From: PALSA-693 sp963780345
GTDB lineage: Bacteria > Actinomycetota > Acidimicrobiia > Acidimicrobiales > Palsa-688
DNA: 64,000 nt
Direction of reading: 5' to 3'
Assembly (NCBI GenBank): GCA_963780345.1
Contig: CAWABU010000006.1
Span: forward strand, 62,001-126,000
Within the stretch, counting starts at the first letter, position 1. Every line of letters starts with the position of its first letter. A program made the position numbers and the translations under genes. A model generated the notes under the pieces. It worked only from the letters and a program-made list of their open reading frames with translations. It did not search any database and was not told the DNA's origin. Positions 24,180-33,304 of the stretch are shown here, piece after piece.

Positions 24180-25175
24180 TCACAGTTCGCGTCCAGGTGG
24201 GGGGTTGGGCACCCCGAGGTAGGGGAACTGGAGTTGGAGGTCGTCGTGGGGTTTGAGGCCGCTCGGGGGGACCTGGCCGTTGGTGAGCCAGGCGAAGCGC
24301 AGGCTGTAGACGTCGTCGGTGAGCACCCGACCGTTGGGGTAGGCGGCCGGCTGGCTGCGGTCGTAGGGGAGGATGTCGGGCAGCACCTGGAGGGCTGCCG
24401 TCCGGGCGTCTTCGGGCGAGTAGCCGCTGCTCTCCAGGATTTTGGACCACGGTCCCAGGTAGTTGGCGACGTCGTCGGCAGGCTGGCGAGAGTTGTAGAG
24501 GTTTTTCTCGCCGTCGGGGTTGATGAACGGGTTGATGGTGGGGTGCCCGCCCCGGTCCATCTGTACCAACTCGCCGTCGCGGCGCAGGCTGATGGTGGCC
24601 CACACGCCGATGACCGGGCCGGCCCCCAGCAGGTTGGCGGGTACTTCCAGGGCGATGGAGTCGACGTTGTTGTCGGCGAAGTCGTCGTGGCCGGTCCAGT
24701 TGAACCCGTGCAGGGCGCCTTCCACGTCGGCGAAGAATGGGTCGCTGCGCAGGCCGGCGCAGATCCGGATGGGGCCGGCCCGAACCGGCCGGGGGATGCC
24801 GTCGAAGCTGACCGGCAGGGAGTCGGTGAGCAGTTCGCCGATCGGCCCGGGTTGCTGGGACTGGCTGCCGGTGGCGTACCAGACGGTGCCCGTTTGCGTG
24901 CCGTTCTGGAACGGGGAGAAGGTGAAGGTGAAGGCGACGTCGGCAAGATGGTCGCCGTCGTTGTCGATGTTGATGCGGTAGACGGCGTCGGGGTGGAACT
25001 CCGGGCCGGTGGTGGGGGCCGGTATGGGGGGCGGGGCGCTGGTCGGGTTGGAGTCGATGATCAGGACCGTGCGGTCCGGGTTCTCTGATGACTGAAATAC
25101 GAAGACGTCGGTCAGATCCAGGCGGCGGTCGTCGCCGGGGAACTTGAGCTTGTCGGCGCTGAAGTGGTTCGACAT
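24180..25175 (-). CDS. DUF4331-family protein
   Basis: This 331-residue protein has the DUF4331 pattern: MSNHFSADKLKFPGDDRRLD, then LTDVFVFQSSENPDRTVLI, then FHPDAVYRINIDNDGDHLAD, and a C-terminal YDRSQPAAYPNGRVLTDDV. I see no signal peptide. The family is widespread in bacteria with no established biochemical role. A GGAG-containing leader (CAAAGGAGACCCC) precedes the start. The gene lies in a leftward run with the alpha/beta hydrolase upstream. Confidence 0.85.
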   Translation of the reverse strand: MSNHFSADKLKFPGDDRRLDLTDVFVFQSSENPDRTVLIIDSNPTSAPPPIPAPTTGPEFHPDAVYRINIDNDGDHLADVAFTFTFSPFQNGTQTGTVWYATGSQSQQPGPIGELLTDSLPVSFDGIPRPVRAGPIRICAGLRSDPFFADVEGALHGFNWTGHDDFADNNVDSIALEVPANLLGAGPVIGVWATISLRRDGELVQMDRGGHPTINPFINPDGEKNLYNSRQPADDVANYLGPWSKILESSGYSPEDARTAALQVLPDILPYDRSQPAAYPNGRVLTDDVYSLRFAWLTNGQVPPSGLKPHDDLQLQFPYLGVPNPPPGREL

Positions 25176-25231
25176 TTGGGGTCTCCTTTGGAGGGTTCGA
25201 TAGTCGCGGTGGTAGGGGGGAGGACGGGCGG

Positions 25232-26065
25232 TCAGCGGCGCAGGAAGTCCAGCAGGGCCGTGTTGACCTGGTCGGCGTGGGTCCAGGGGATGGCGTGGGG
25301 GCCGCCCTCGATCACGACCAGCTCCAGGTCGTCGATCAGGCCGGGCAGCCGTTTGCCGGTCTGGTCCAGGGGCAGGACCTGGTCGGCGTCGCCCTGGATG
25401 ACCAGCACGGGCACGTCGATCTTGTCCAGGTCGGCCCGAAAGTCCGTGGCCCAGGTGGGGATGCAGGCCACCGCGGCGACGGCCGAGGCGCCCACGGCGA
25501 TGTTCCAGCTGGCCTGGTAGGCCTGGTCACTGACCAGGGTGCCGCGGAGGGTGTCGAAGTTGTAGAAGTTGTCCAGGAAGCCTTTCATCCAGGCCGGCAT
25601 GTCCGACTGGGCGGCCCCCACGAAGCCGTCGAACAGGCTCTGCGGCACCCCGTTGGCGTTGTCGCTGGTCTGGAGCAAAAACGGGGGGATCGGTGACACC
25701 AGCACTCCCTTGCTCACCCGGTCCGATCCGTAGGCAGCCAGGTAGCGAGTCACTTCCCCGGTGCCCATCGAGTGTCCGACCAGCACCGCGTCGCCCACGT
25801 CGAGGTGCTCCAGCAGGTGGTCCAGATCGCCGGCGAAGGTGTCGTAATCGTAGCCGACGACGGGCTGGCTGGACTGGCCGAAACCGCGCCGGTCGTAAGT
25901 GATGACCCGGTGGCCGGCCTGCAGCAGGACCGGGACCTGCTTGTCCCAGGCCCGGCCACTGAGCGGATAACCGTGGATGAGCACGACCGGTTGGCCGACG
26001 CCATGGTCTTCGTAGTGGATCTCGATCGGGGCATCGTTTTCGGTGCCGACGGTGACATGAGGCAT
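25232..26065 (-). CDS. Alpha/beta hydrolase (non-heme haloperoxidase/esterase-like)
   Basis: This 277-residue protein has VVLIHGYPLSGRAWDKQVP (oxyanion-hole HGYP), then TYDRRGFGQSSQP, and the nucleophile elbow VLVGHSMGTGEV with Ser. VPVLVIQGDADQVLPL carries the acid residue and GGPHAIPWTH the His. This is the pattern of cofactor-free haloperoxidases and arylesterases. It is probably cytoplasmic. A GAGAGAAG leader precedes ATG 26065, and the gene is divergent from a LysR regulator. Confidence 0.9.
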   Translation of the reverse strand: MPHVTVGTENDAPIEIHYEDHGVGQPVVLIHGYPLSGRAWDKQVPVLLQAGHRVITYDRRGFGQSSQPVVGYDYDTFAGDLDHLLEHLDVGDAVLVGHSMGTGEVTRYLAAYGSDRVSKGVLVSPIPPFLLQTSDNANGVPQSLFDGFVGAAQSDMPAWMKGFLDNFYNFDTLRGTLVSDQAYQASWNIAVGASAVAAVACIPTWATDFRADLDKIDVPVLVIQGDADQVLPLDQTGKRLPGLIDDLELVVIEGGPHAIPWTHADQVNTALLDFLRR

Positions 26066-26292
26066 TGCTTCTCTCCTTTTCTCTGGCCTGACGGTCTTGG
26101 ATCCGGTGGATCCCCGTGCGTCGCGTTTGCGGATGCATGCCTTGCGTCAGGAAGATCTGCTTCCTTCTCCTGTTCTGCGAAGCGAGGGTCCTGGAACCCA
26201 GTCAACGCCTGAGCGGGTCTGTGGTCCACGACTTATGACCAATCTCTGGTAGGCCCCGCCTATCACCCCGGGTCAGAGGTACCATCGGCTGG
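26066..26292. promoter_or_regulatory. Divergent promoter region, hydrolase/lysR
   Basis: This 227-base gap separates divergent starts, the usual place for LysR binding. An interrupted palindrome ACCA-ATCTC-TGGT lies at 26238-26250, 43 bp upstream of the lysR start. It does not match the common T-N11-A form exactly, so the assignment rests on position and symmetry. Confidence 0.4.
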
Positions 26293-27219
26293 GTGGAACT
26301 GCGGCAGCTGACCTACTTCGTCGCCGTGGCCGAGGAACTGCATTTCGGTCGGGCCGCCGAGCGGCTGCACCTGGCTGGACCCTCGCTCTCGCAGCAGATC
26401 AGTAACCTCGAACGCGAGCTTGGCACCCAGCTTCTCGTCCGCGACCGCCGGCACGTCGAGCTGACGCCCGCGGGCAGCCAGTTCCTCATCGACGCCCGAG
26501 AGGTGCTGGGCGCCGCCGCCCGAGCCTTTGATCGGGCCCACAGCGGAGCAGGCGAGTCCCCGCTGCGATTGGGCTATGTCAGTTGGCTTCCCCCCGAGGC
26601 CGCCGCCATGTCCGACTCTCGGGTCCGTATCGACGAATGGGTCCTACCCTCGCACATCCAGGCGGTCCGGGTAGCGGAAGGCAGCCTCGACCTGGCTATC
26701 GCCTGGCTCGAGGAGGCCGACGTCGTACGGCTCCACCTCTCCGCCCATCTTTTGCGCTACGAGCGCCTGGAAGCGGTCATGCCCCGCGCCCACCCGGCCA
26801 CACGGCACCAGAGCGTACCCGCCGCCCAGATCACCGTCCTCGTCGACGTCGACGAGGCGTCGTGGCAGTCATGGAATCGCTACGCCTCTGCCTTCGCCAA
26901 GGCGACCCAGGCGTCCGTCGCCAACATCCACGACGGCGGCATCACCGGGCCGGCCTTCTACGACCACGTGGGCCGCCTGCGGCGGCCGGTGCTCGATTCG
27001 CCCAAGCGTCATGCCGCCCCCATTCCGCCCACGTTGACCCGTCGGCCGGTCCGCGCTCCCGTGCCCGTGTGGACCTGGACGCTTCTTCACCGGGCCGATG
27101 ACGCCCGCCCGATGGTTGCCCGCGCCACCCGGTCCCTCATGGATCACGCCACGGCGTTTGGCTGGCGAACAGCTCCGACGGAACCCTACTGGCCGACGCC
27201 CGGCCAGAAGGACGCTTGA
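26293..27219 (+). CDS. LysR-family transcriptional regulator
   Basis: The start is a GTG at 26293. The 308-residue product begins MELRQLTYFVAVAEELHFG and RAAERLHLAGPSLSQQIS, then LERELGTQLLVRDRRHVELT, the winged HTH of LysR regulators. The effector domain follows with a loose PBP-like fold (LRLGYVSWLPPEAAA, EGSLDLAIAWLEE). It is somewhat divergent in the last 100 residues. It probably regulates the divergent hydrolase gene and itself. Effector unknown. Confidence 0.9.
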   Translation: MELRQLTYFVAVAEELHFGRAAERLHLAGPSLSQQISNLERELGTQLLVRDRRHVELTPAGSQFLIDAREVLGAAARAFDRAHSGAGESPLRLGYVSWLPPEAAAMSDSRVRIDEWVLPSHIQAVRVAEGSLDLAIAWLEEADVVRLHLSAHLLRYERLEAVMPRAHPATRHQSVPAAQITVLVDVDEASWQSWNRYASAFAKATQASVANIHDGGITGPAFYDHVGRLRRPVLDSPKRHAAPIPPTLTRRPVRAPVPVWTWTLLHRADDARPMVARATRSLMDHATAFGWRTAPTEPYWPTPGQKDA

Positions 27220-27297
27220 GGCGCGTTGTCCGTTTCCTGGCCCTTGCCGATCCCGTCAGTCGACGGAGTCGCGATCGAAGCGTCCGCGTCCTGAGCC

Positions 27298-27996
27298 CTA
27301 TTCGCCGGTAAAGCGAAACTCCGCCTGCCAGGGACCGTCGGACTGGACGACCTCCCAATACCGTTTTGCGATGTTTTCCGGATCGAAGGCGGTGCCGGCA
27401 ACGATCTGCCCGGCGATCGTCAAGGTCGCCACCCGGATGCCATCTGGCTCCAAATCGGCTCCGAGCATGGTAGCGGCCGATCGCAGCGCGGCTTTGCCGA
27501 GTGAAACGGTCGCCAGGGCTGCGATCGGATGATCGGCGAAACCGCCGCCGGTCACGATGATGGTGCCCGACCCGGCCGCCCGCATGGCCGGGGCCGCGAC
27601 CTGGGTCATGACGATGGCGCTGATGACGTCGACCGCATAGGCCGTCTGCAAGTGCTCGACGCTCGAGCTCAGGAGCTGGTCGGGAGCTCCCATGACGGCG
27701 TTGTAGATGATGAGCCCGGGCGCGCCCTGCTCGTGGTAGAGCTCAGTCATCCGGGCTCCGAAACCTTCAGGGTCGCCGGCATCCCCGACGATGGTGTCAA
27801 TCCGGGCTCCGGTGTCAGCCAGGCTGTCAGCGAGACGGCCCAGTCCGTCCCCGCCGCGAGCCACCAAGGTCACCCGGTAGCCGCCCTTGGCGAAGCGACG
27901 AGCCACCGCCATTCCAAGACCCGGGCCGGCACCGACCAGTAGAAGGTGACGGTTGTCGATCGAGGGGCCGGAGTCGCCTGCTGAGCCGTCGGGCAT
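27298..27996 (-). CDS. SDR-family protein lacking the catalytic tyrosine
   Basis: This 232-residue Rossmann protein has LLLVGAGPGLGMAVARRF as nucleotide-binding motif and YNAVMG in place of NNAG. The active-site segment reads ATVSLGKAALRSA: the Lys is kept, but the residue four before it is Val rather than Tyr. Classical SDR chemistry is thus unlikely. Such proteins may act as binding or regulatory proteins or use a different general acid. The 44-base leader before ATG 27996 has AAAGGAAG. It stands alone between lysR and the propeller gene. Confidence 0.8.
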   Translation of the reverse strand: MPDGSAGDSGPSIDNRHLLLVGAGPGLGMAVARRFAKGGYRVTLVARGGDGLGRLADSLADTGARIDTIVGDAGDPEGFGARMTELYHEQGAPGLIIYNAVMGAPDQLLSSSVEHLQTAYAVDVISAIVMTQVAAPAMRAAGSGTIIVTGGGFADHPIAALATVSLGKAALRSAATMLGADLEPDGIRVATLTIAGQIVAGTAFDPENIAKRYWEVVQSDGPWQAEFRFTGE

Positions 27997-28461
27997 GAGC
28001 CTGCTTCCTTTCGTATCGGATGGCCTGAGAGGTGACCGTCACATCTCCTGCGGGCCCGGACGGGCTCGCATCCGGGAAACCTAGTCGGCAGCTGTCCCGA
28101 CCAGGGTGGCCGTCACAGCGGGAACGGCCCACGTGACCGCACACTGGTCGCCAAGGCCTGACGGCCAAGCAGGACGGTCGGATGATCCCGCCTGTGAGGG
28201 CCGTTTCGCGCCACGACCGATCCGGGGGGCTTCCCGTCTCCGGTGAGGAGGGCGGACTTCCCGGTGTCAGTACGATGACGATATGGCGGCGCAGCCGGCG
28301 AGGAGCCTCGAGCCGTTCGCCCATGGCCTCCGGGTGGCCCCGCCGCCGGCCGGCGACAATCCGACCGTCTTTGCGTTTGGGCGGCTCATCGACGCTCGTG
28401 CGACATGGCCACTTCGCCACCCCGCCGGACGCGCCGGGGCGATCACTCGAAGGACGGGCTG
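27997..28461. other. Divergent spacer upstream of the propeller protein
   Basis: About 465 bases with no recognisable protein. It should hold promoters for both divergent genes. GAAGGA at 28448-28453 is the ribosome-binding site for the GTG at 28462. Confidence 0.45.
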
Positions 28462-30000
28462 GTGAGGAGAGGGAGGCTCACCGCGGCGGTAGGAATCCTG
28501 GCGGTGGTTTGCTCGTCCTGTGCGGGGTCGTCCCCTGGCTCCGCGGCTCGTGGTTCGGGGACCACCCGCCTCGATCCCGGCGGAACGGCCTCAGGCTCGG
28601 CATCCTCGCCGACCACCCTGCCGGTCAGCGGGAGGCCCGTCCCGCCGGACTCCGGCCTGGGCGGCGACTGGACCACCTACCACGGTGATGCTGAGGCGAC
28701 CGGAGTCCAATCCGCGCCGACCAGGCTGCTGCCTTCGCGGCGAGCCTGGACCTCGCCGATCCTCGACGGGCAGCTGTACGGCGAGCCGCTCGTCGTCGAC
28801 GGCCGCGTCGTTGCGGCGACCGAGAACGACACCGTCTACGTGATGGCCGCCAACAGCGGGCAGATCCTCTGGTCACGCCACCTGGCGACCGCCGTGCCAT
28901 CCCGTGACCTGCCTTGCGGCGACATCTCGCCCGAGGTGGGCATTACGGGCACCCCCGTGATCGACGCGGCCCGTCACGAGATCTTTGTCGACGCCGACAC
29001 CTTGATCACCGGCCCGTCTTCGTCTGGTGGCGTGGAAGCGTCGCACCGCCTCTTCGGGCTCGATCTGTTCACGGGCCAGGTCGAGCTGGACGAACCGGCG
29101 ATGCCGAACGCCGGCGAGGACCAGCTGGCACAGCTGCAGCGGCCAGGATTGGCGCTCGACGATGGCTTCGTGGTCATCGCCTACGGCCAGAACGCCGGCG
29201 ACTGTCCGGGCCCCAACGGTCCAGCCCACGGCTATGTCGTTGCGATCCCGGAGACGGGAGGACCGATCCACTATTTCCAGATTGGCAGCGGCACCGATCG
29301 AGGAGCCGTGTGGATGGGCGGCAGCTCGCCGGTCGTCGACCCTCAGGGGAATGTCTACGTGGCGAGCGCCGACGGCTACGACCTCGGCGCCGGCCAGCCC
29401 TACGACGACAGCGACGCCGTGCTCGAACTTTCGCCAACCATGCACCTCGAGTCGATCTTCTACCCCCGGGACTGGCAGAGGCTCAGCGCCGATGACCTCG
29501 ACCTCGGGACCGGGGACCCTACGCTCGTGGACGGCTTCGTGCTCCAGGTCGGCAAGACGGACGTCGCCTACCTGCTGCGTCAGGGACATCTCGGCGGTGA
29601 GGAGGGCGAGGTCGGGTCGCTTCCGATATGCCGCGGCGACCCCAACGGAGGACGGGCCACGATGGGCTCGGTGGTCTACCTGCCCTGCCCCAACGGCGTG
29701 ACGGCGGTCCAGGTGTCGACCAGGGCCCCGTACCTGAAGCGACTCTGGACCGCCGACGACAGCGTCGGCGGCGGACCGATCATCGCCGGCGGACTGATCT
29801 GGACGATTGGAAGCGACAACGCGGTGCACGCCCTTGACCCGGCCAACGGACGAGAGGTGGTTTCGATCCCGTTCGGCCGGTACGCCAACCACTTCCCGAC
29901 GCCGTCGGTCGGCGACGGGCTGCTGCTCCTTCCGGGCACCGACCAGGTCTTCGCCTTCATGGGTCCGTCCGGGCTGCCGCCCCCGCCCCCGACGATCTAA
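28462..30000 (+). CDS. Exported PQQ-like beta-propeller protein
   Basis: I choose GTG 28462 because GAAGGA lies at the right distance and the N-terminus then reads as an export signal (RRGRLTAAVGILAVVCSSCAG) with a possible lipid-attachment Cys. The frame is open from 28405. A Ser/Thr/Pro linker follows. The rest, about 430 residues, shows propeller blades of the PQQ-repeat type: VYVMAANSGQILWSRHL, VGITGTPVIDAA, LFGLDLFTGQVE, NVYVASADGY, and AVHALDPANGREVVSIPFG. No catalytic dehydrogenase signature is evident, so it may be a binding or scaffold protein outside the membrane. A hairpin terminator follows directly. Confidence 0.8.
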   Translation: MRRGRLTAAVGILAVVCSSCAGSSPGSAARGSGTTRLDPGGTASGSASSPTTLPVSGRPVPPDSGLGGDWTTYHGDAEATGVQSAPTRLLPSRRAWTSPILDGQLYGEPLVVDGRVVAATENDTVYVMAANSGQILWSRHLATAVPSRDLPCGDISPEVGITGTPVIDAARHEIFVDADTLITGPSSSGGVEASHRLFGLDLFTGQVELDEPAMPNAGEDQLAQLQRPGLALDDGFVVIAYGQNAGDCPGPNGPAHGYVVAIPETGGPIHYFQIGSGTDRGAVWMGGSSPVVDPQGNVYVASADGYDLGAGQPYDDSDAVLELSPTMHLESIFYPRDWQRLSADDLDLGTGDPTLVDGFVLQVGKTDVAYLLRQGHLGGEEGEVGSLPICRGDPNGGRATMGSVVYLPCPNGVTAVQVSTRAPYLKRLWTADDSVGGGPIIAGGLIWTIGSDNAVHALDPANGREVVSIPFGRYANHFPTPSVGDGLLLLPGTDQVFAFMGPSGLPPPPPTI

Positions 30001-30028
30001 GGCGGGCGGGGTCGTCCCGCCCCGCCTC
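30000..30028 (+). terminator. GC-rich hairpin after the propeller gene
   Basis: AGGCGGGCGGG and CCCGCCCCGCCT pair around GTCGT, with one extra C, starting at the stop codon. CTCCTCT follows instead of a T-run, which is common in high-GC actinobacteria. Confidence 0.6.
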
Positions 30029-30164
30029 CTCTACCAGAACTTCTGCCTTCAGGGCGTCAGGGCTCGGCGAATTGTCGGGCCGTTGACGTCAGGTAGATCC
30101 ACCCCGGACAGTTCGGGCGTTAGCCTCCGGCGATGCTGATGAGGACTGGGCCGAGCCGGGACCC

Positions 30165-30734
30165 ATGGGGCTGGTAGCGCTGATTCTGGGTGTCGGCTTC
30201 TTCGCTCTGAACACGGCCGCCATCTACAAGATCATCACCAAGGCCGGGTACTCCGGGAAGTGGATCCTGTTGGTCGTTGCTCCGTTCGTGGCGTACGTGA
30301 TCGGGCTGGTGGAGCTGTTCCATGACCTCCAGGCCCGGAGCTTTCACGCCGCCAGCTTTGTCGGCTGGTTCCGCCTGGCCGGCGTTCTGGTGTTCATCGA
30401 GTACATATTCTTTCTGGTGTTCGCCTTCTCTGAGTGGCCCGCACTGCGCCAGCGAAGCCCCCGAGGCCAAAGTTATGGATCCGGGTACAGGTATGGCGGA
30501 CCTGGTCTGGTCCCGCCATCTCCCGGGATCAGACCAGGGATGCTCCGGCCGGTCGCTGGTAATCGCCAGCCCGCCGGCCCAGCCCGGACCTGGCCGGATG
30601 CAAGGGACGACCCACCGGGCTGGCAAAACCCCCGCTGGCCGGATCCGTGGGGCCGGCCGCGCCAACCGCGGCCCGGCCAGAGCGGGCCCCGATCGCCGAC
30701 CACCGGCGAGCCGGAAGGCGGCCCGTCGACGTAG
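30165..30734 (+). CDS. Small membrane protein with proline-rich tail
   Basis: This 189-residue protein has three hydrophobic segments in its first 95 residues: LVALILGVGFFALNTAAIY, ILLVVAPFVAYVIGLVELF and LAGVLVFIEYIFFLVFAF. A Pro/Gly/Arg-rich cytoplasmic or surface tail of about 90 residues follows. The first part resembles DUF5684-type small membrane proteins (KIITKAGYSGKW). No enzymatic motif. Role unknown. A strong palindrome lies 70 bp after the stop. Confidence 0.65.
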   Translation: MGLVALILGVGFFALNTAAIYKIITKAGYSGKWILLVVAPFVAYVIGLVELFHDLQARSFHAASFVGWFRLAGVLVFIEYIFFLVFAFSEWPALRQRSPRGQSYGSGYRYGGPGLVPPSPGIRPGMLRPVAGNRQPAGPARTWPDARDDPPGWQNPRWPDPWGRPRQPRPGQSGPRSPTTGEPEGGPST

Positions 30735-30805
30735 CTCTGGCGCTCATGGGGGCCGGACGCGGCTGTCCGCTGTCCGGTCCCCCGGAACGCCTTCCGACGG
30801 GAGCC

Positions 30806-30843
30806 TCGATGCTCGCCCGGCAGCGCTGGCGGGCGAGCATCGA
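30806..30843. terminator. 38-bp near-perfect palindrome
   Basis: TCGATGCTCGCCCG and its exact complement flank G-CAGCGCTG-G, itself containing an 8-base palindrome. It lies downstream of the membrane-protein gene. As RNA it would form a very stable hairpin. It is followed at 30864-30896 by three GGGGCCCC octamers spaced 12-13 bp. It may be a bidirectional terminator, or a protein-binding site. Confidence 0.5.
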
Positions 30844-31104
30844 CCGGCAGCAGTGCCGGAATCGGGGCCCCGGCTCGGGGCCCCTTGTGGGGCCCCGGCG
30901 GCGGAGGGGGTCCGTGGTCGGTAGTTAGCGCTGACCAGGGCCGAGGAGGCTGCGGACGCGAAGGGTTTGGCGGGGGGTCATGCTTCCTCTCTCCGAGTAG
31001 CGAGCCAGGCGGGAGCCGGCGCGCTGTCAATGAGTGAGTACGCCCAGGCATCGCTTTCGGTTCACGGCAGCGAGGCGAGACCGCCGCGGCCACTAGAGCG
31101 GGAG

Positions 31105-31344
31105 CTCAACGAGGCGTTCGCCAGCCGGTGCCTCCACGCCCGGGACCGGCTCGGAGTCGACAACGAGAAGTACAACGTCAGCGGTGGGTCGATCGCCGTC
31201 GGCCATCGGTTCGGGATGACCGGAGCCCGCTGCTCGGGGCACATCCTCCAGGAGGGCCAGCGCCGGGGCGCGCCATGGGGCATGGTCACCATATGCATCG
31301 GCGGCGGCCAGGGCGCGGCCGGGCTATTCGAGATCTACTCCTGA
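31105..31344 (+). pseudogene. C-terminal remnant of a thiolase
   Basis: The frame reads ELNEAFASRCLHARDRLGVD, then NVSGGSIAVGHRFGMTGAR, then GMVTICIGGGQGAAGLFE. These are the C-terminal signatures of acetyl-CoA acyltransferases: NEAF, the GGSIA-x-GH block with the catalytic His, and CIGGGQG with the second catalytic Cys. About 80 residues remain of a family near 390. The canonical GHP is GHR here. No first half with the nucleophilic Cys exists upstream. Confidence 0.8.
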
Positions 31345-31355
31345 CGGGAGGCGCC

Positions 31356-31391
31356 ATGAAGCCGGGCGACAAGGTCGAGGACTTCGAGCTC
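31356..31391 (+). pseudogene. N-terminal remnant of a peroxiredoxin
   Basis: Directly after the thiolase stop, with GGGAGG before ATG 31356, the frame reads MKPGDKVEDFEL and then loses similarity. That is the standard start of AhpC/TSA-type peroxiredoxins. The rest, including the peroxidatic Cys, is absent. Confidence 0.5.
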
Positions 31392-31535
31392 GGTAGACCT
31401 CGACGTCGTTGTTGGCCGAGAAGCGGCAGGCGGTCGCGTCGGCATCGGTGGCCACGACCCGGGCGCCGGTCCGGGCCTTTTGCAAGGCTCGGGGGCCATA
31501 GCGATGGCCCCCGAGCCGGTGCAGATATCCGCGGC
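31389..31535 (-). pseudogene. Fragment of a PrmC/HemK-like methyltransferase, frameshifted
   Basis: On the minus strand DICTGSGAIAMA (SAM-binding motif I) appears in one frame, then continues one frame over as ALQKARTGARVVATDADATA and FSANNDVEVYR. Together these form the Rossmann start of a HemK/PrmC-type glutamine methyltransferase. The NPPY catalytic motif and both ends are missing. It abuts the peroxiredoxin fragment. Confidence 0.65.
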
Positions 31536-31609
31536 CGGCCGGCGGCGGGGACACGGGCTCATCCCGGCTGACCAGCCCGGTTGACTTCCATCCGGATCTG
31601 ATTAGACCG

Positions 31610-32479
31610 CTAGGGCCAGAGGTGGCGCTGGAAGTGGCGCCAGTGATCGGGTTCCGGGAGTCGGTCGTAGAGGTAGCGATCCCCGGACGAGGACTCCGCA
31701 ACCTGGTCGGTGACGTAGAGCCAACCGGTACGCCGGATCCGACTCAACTCCATGACCCGGTCGAGGTCCTCCCGCCCTGGCACCCCATGCACGATGTGCC
31801 AGAACCGATCGGGGTGATACCGAGACTTCCAGGGGGGTTGGGACCAGACGACGTAGGCGTCGTAGTCGCCCTCGAAGTCCACCAGGACATCGGCTGCTGT
31901 CATCACTCGCTCCGGCATCGTTGCGCCGGCGTTGAGGATCACCCGACGGTTCGGGGATCCTTCTTTTAACCTCTGATAGACCGGTCGGTAATAGGAATCG
32001 ACAACGGGCGCAGAGACGTGCGCCTGGTCCAGGAAGACGCTCTCGGCGCCATACCACTCTCGGTATCGGCTGGCGTCAGCGATCACCGCCGGCATCGGTC
32101 GGGTGGCGTGGCCGGTGTCGATGTAGCCGGCGAGCTCTATCCCCGCCCGCTGCAGTACCGCGACTTGGGCACCCACGTCCCCGGCATAGCTCTGGCCCGG
32201 GCCGTCAGCGAGGTTGAGGATGACCATAGCCACGTGGACTCGAGCTTCCGCCATCCTGGTCCAATCGGTTCCTGGCGCAAAGTAAGCCGGGATCGCGGCG
32301 AACTGGTGGAAAGTCTCGATCCTCGCCCAATGCCCGTCACGAAAGACGTCGGCATCCCAGGTCGTTTCGGTCACCGCCTCCAATGTCGCCACGATGGCAC
32401 CCGTCGAGGTATCGCGTGTTGGAACTCTCACACTAGTGATCCCGCCAGTCCAGAACGGCTCCTGATTTAGCGAGGTCAA
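31610..32479 (-). CDS. Spherulin-4/Sph3-like (GH135-related) protein
   Basis: The recognisable domain begins at AAIPAYFAPGTDWTRM and contains VAMVILNLADGPG, GYIDTGHATRP, AESVFLDQAH, RRVILNAGATMPE, VLVDFEGDYDAY and WHIVHGVPG. This is the spherulation-specific family 4 barrel, whose fungal member Sph3 cleaves GalNAc-containing galactosaminogalactan. The usual acidic pair after the fourth strand is D-Q here rather than D-E. The listed start is TTG 32479. The frame stays open upstream to a stop at 32600 without ATG, GTG or TTG, and no signal peptide is visible, so the true N-terminus is uncertain. It is one of two family members in this locus. Confidence 0.75.
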   Translation of the reverse strand: MTSLNQEPFWTGGITSVRVPTRDTSTGAIVATLEAVTETTWDADVFRDGHWARIETFHQFAAIPAYFAPGTDWTRMAEARVHVAMVILNLADGPGQSYAGDVGAQVAVLQRAGIELAGYIDTGHATRPMPAVIADASRYREWYGAESVFLDQAHVSAPVVDSYYRPVYQRLKEGSPNRRVILNAGATMPERVMTAADVLVDFEGDYDAYVVWSQPPWKSRYHPDRFWHIVHGVPGREDLDRVMELSRIRRTGWLYVTDQVAESSSGDRYLYDRLPEPDHWRHFQRHLWP

Positions 32480-33304
32480 CCCTGCTGTTATGTCGCCGCG
32501 TCCCGCGAGATAACCGGGCGCAAACGTCAGGGTCCACGCCGCGGCCCAACGAAACTTGGACCAGGCCCGGGGAGTCGAGGGCTCCGGCTCCCACTGGCCT
32601 TACGTCCAGCCAGGTCTTGACCCTGCAGAACCGGGCCGGCTGCCGCGGCCGGGGATTCTCTCGCTGGCCGGATCAACACTGCGAGACATATCCGTTTGAT
32701 ACCGGCTGCCAGGCGCCAGCCAGAACAGTGACTATTTCTTTGAGCATCACGGTCTTGCCGACCCAAGTATCGGCGGCCACCGTCCTGTCCAGCACTTTGC
32801 ACGCCACCGCCGATATCCTCGACGGTGACCAGTTCCGGGTGCAGGTGCAGAGCTGACCCCTGCGGGGCCAAGCGTGAGGTGGGCGGCACAACTGCGAGGG
32901 CCGAGAACGGGCCCTCCACGCAATTGTCGGGGATTGGCCTGGTTGGCGGGGGGGATGGCGACCACTAAGTCAGGGGTGTTGCCAGTCCGCTGATGAACAT
33001 TTGCACATTAAAATTGCCGTGGGGACAGAGGAATGAGGGGCGCTTGCAGCCAGATTCGGGTCGCCCCGCCCTTCGTGTGTGAGATCGGATTGTTTGAGTG
33101 CGACTGTTTGCGGAACCTGGGTGTGGTGGGCGCAAGCTCGGCGTGACGATGACTATGTGAGTTAACCCAGCGCCGGGGGCGGCCGGATCCGCGCCACTGG
33201 GCCCAGCCTGGTCACGCGACCAGATCAACAGCAACCGGCGCTCGACCGAGCTGGACAACGCTTCGCAGAGAAGTATGAACTTGAGTCTCAAGGGGTTTAG
33301 AAAG
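32480..33304. other. Spacer between the Sph3-like gene and galE
   Basis: About 825 bases, divergent. The first 120 are an in-frame extension of the Sph3-like reading frame without a start codon. A plus frame at 32617-32856 ends DILDGDQFRVQVQS but matches nothing I know. The A/T-richer part at 32990-33120 is the best candidate for the galE promoter. Confidence 0.45.
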
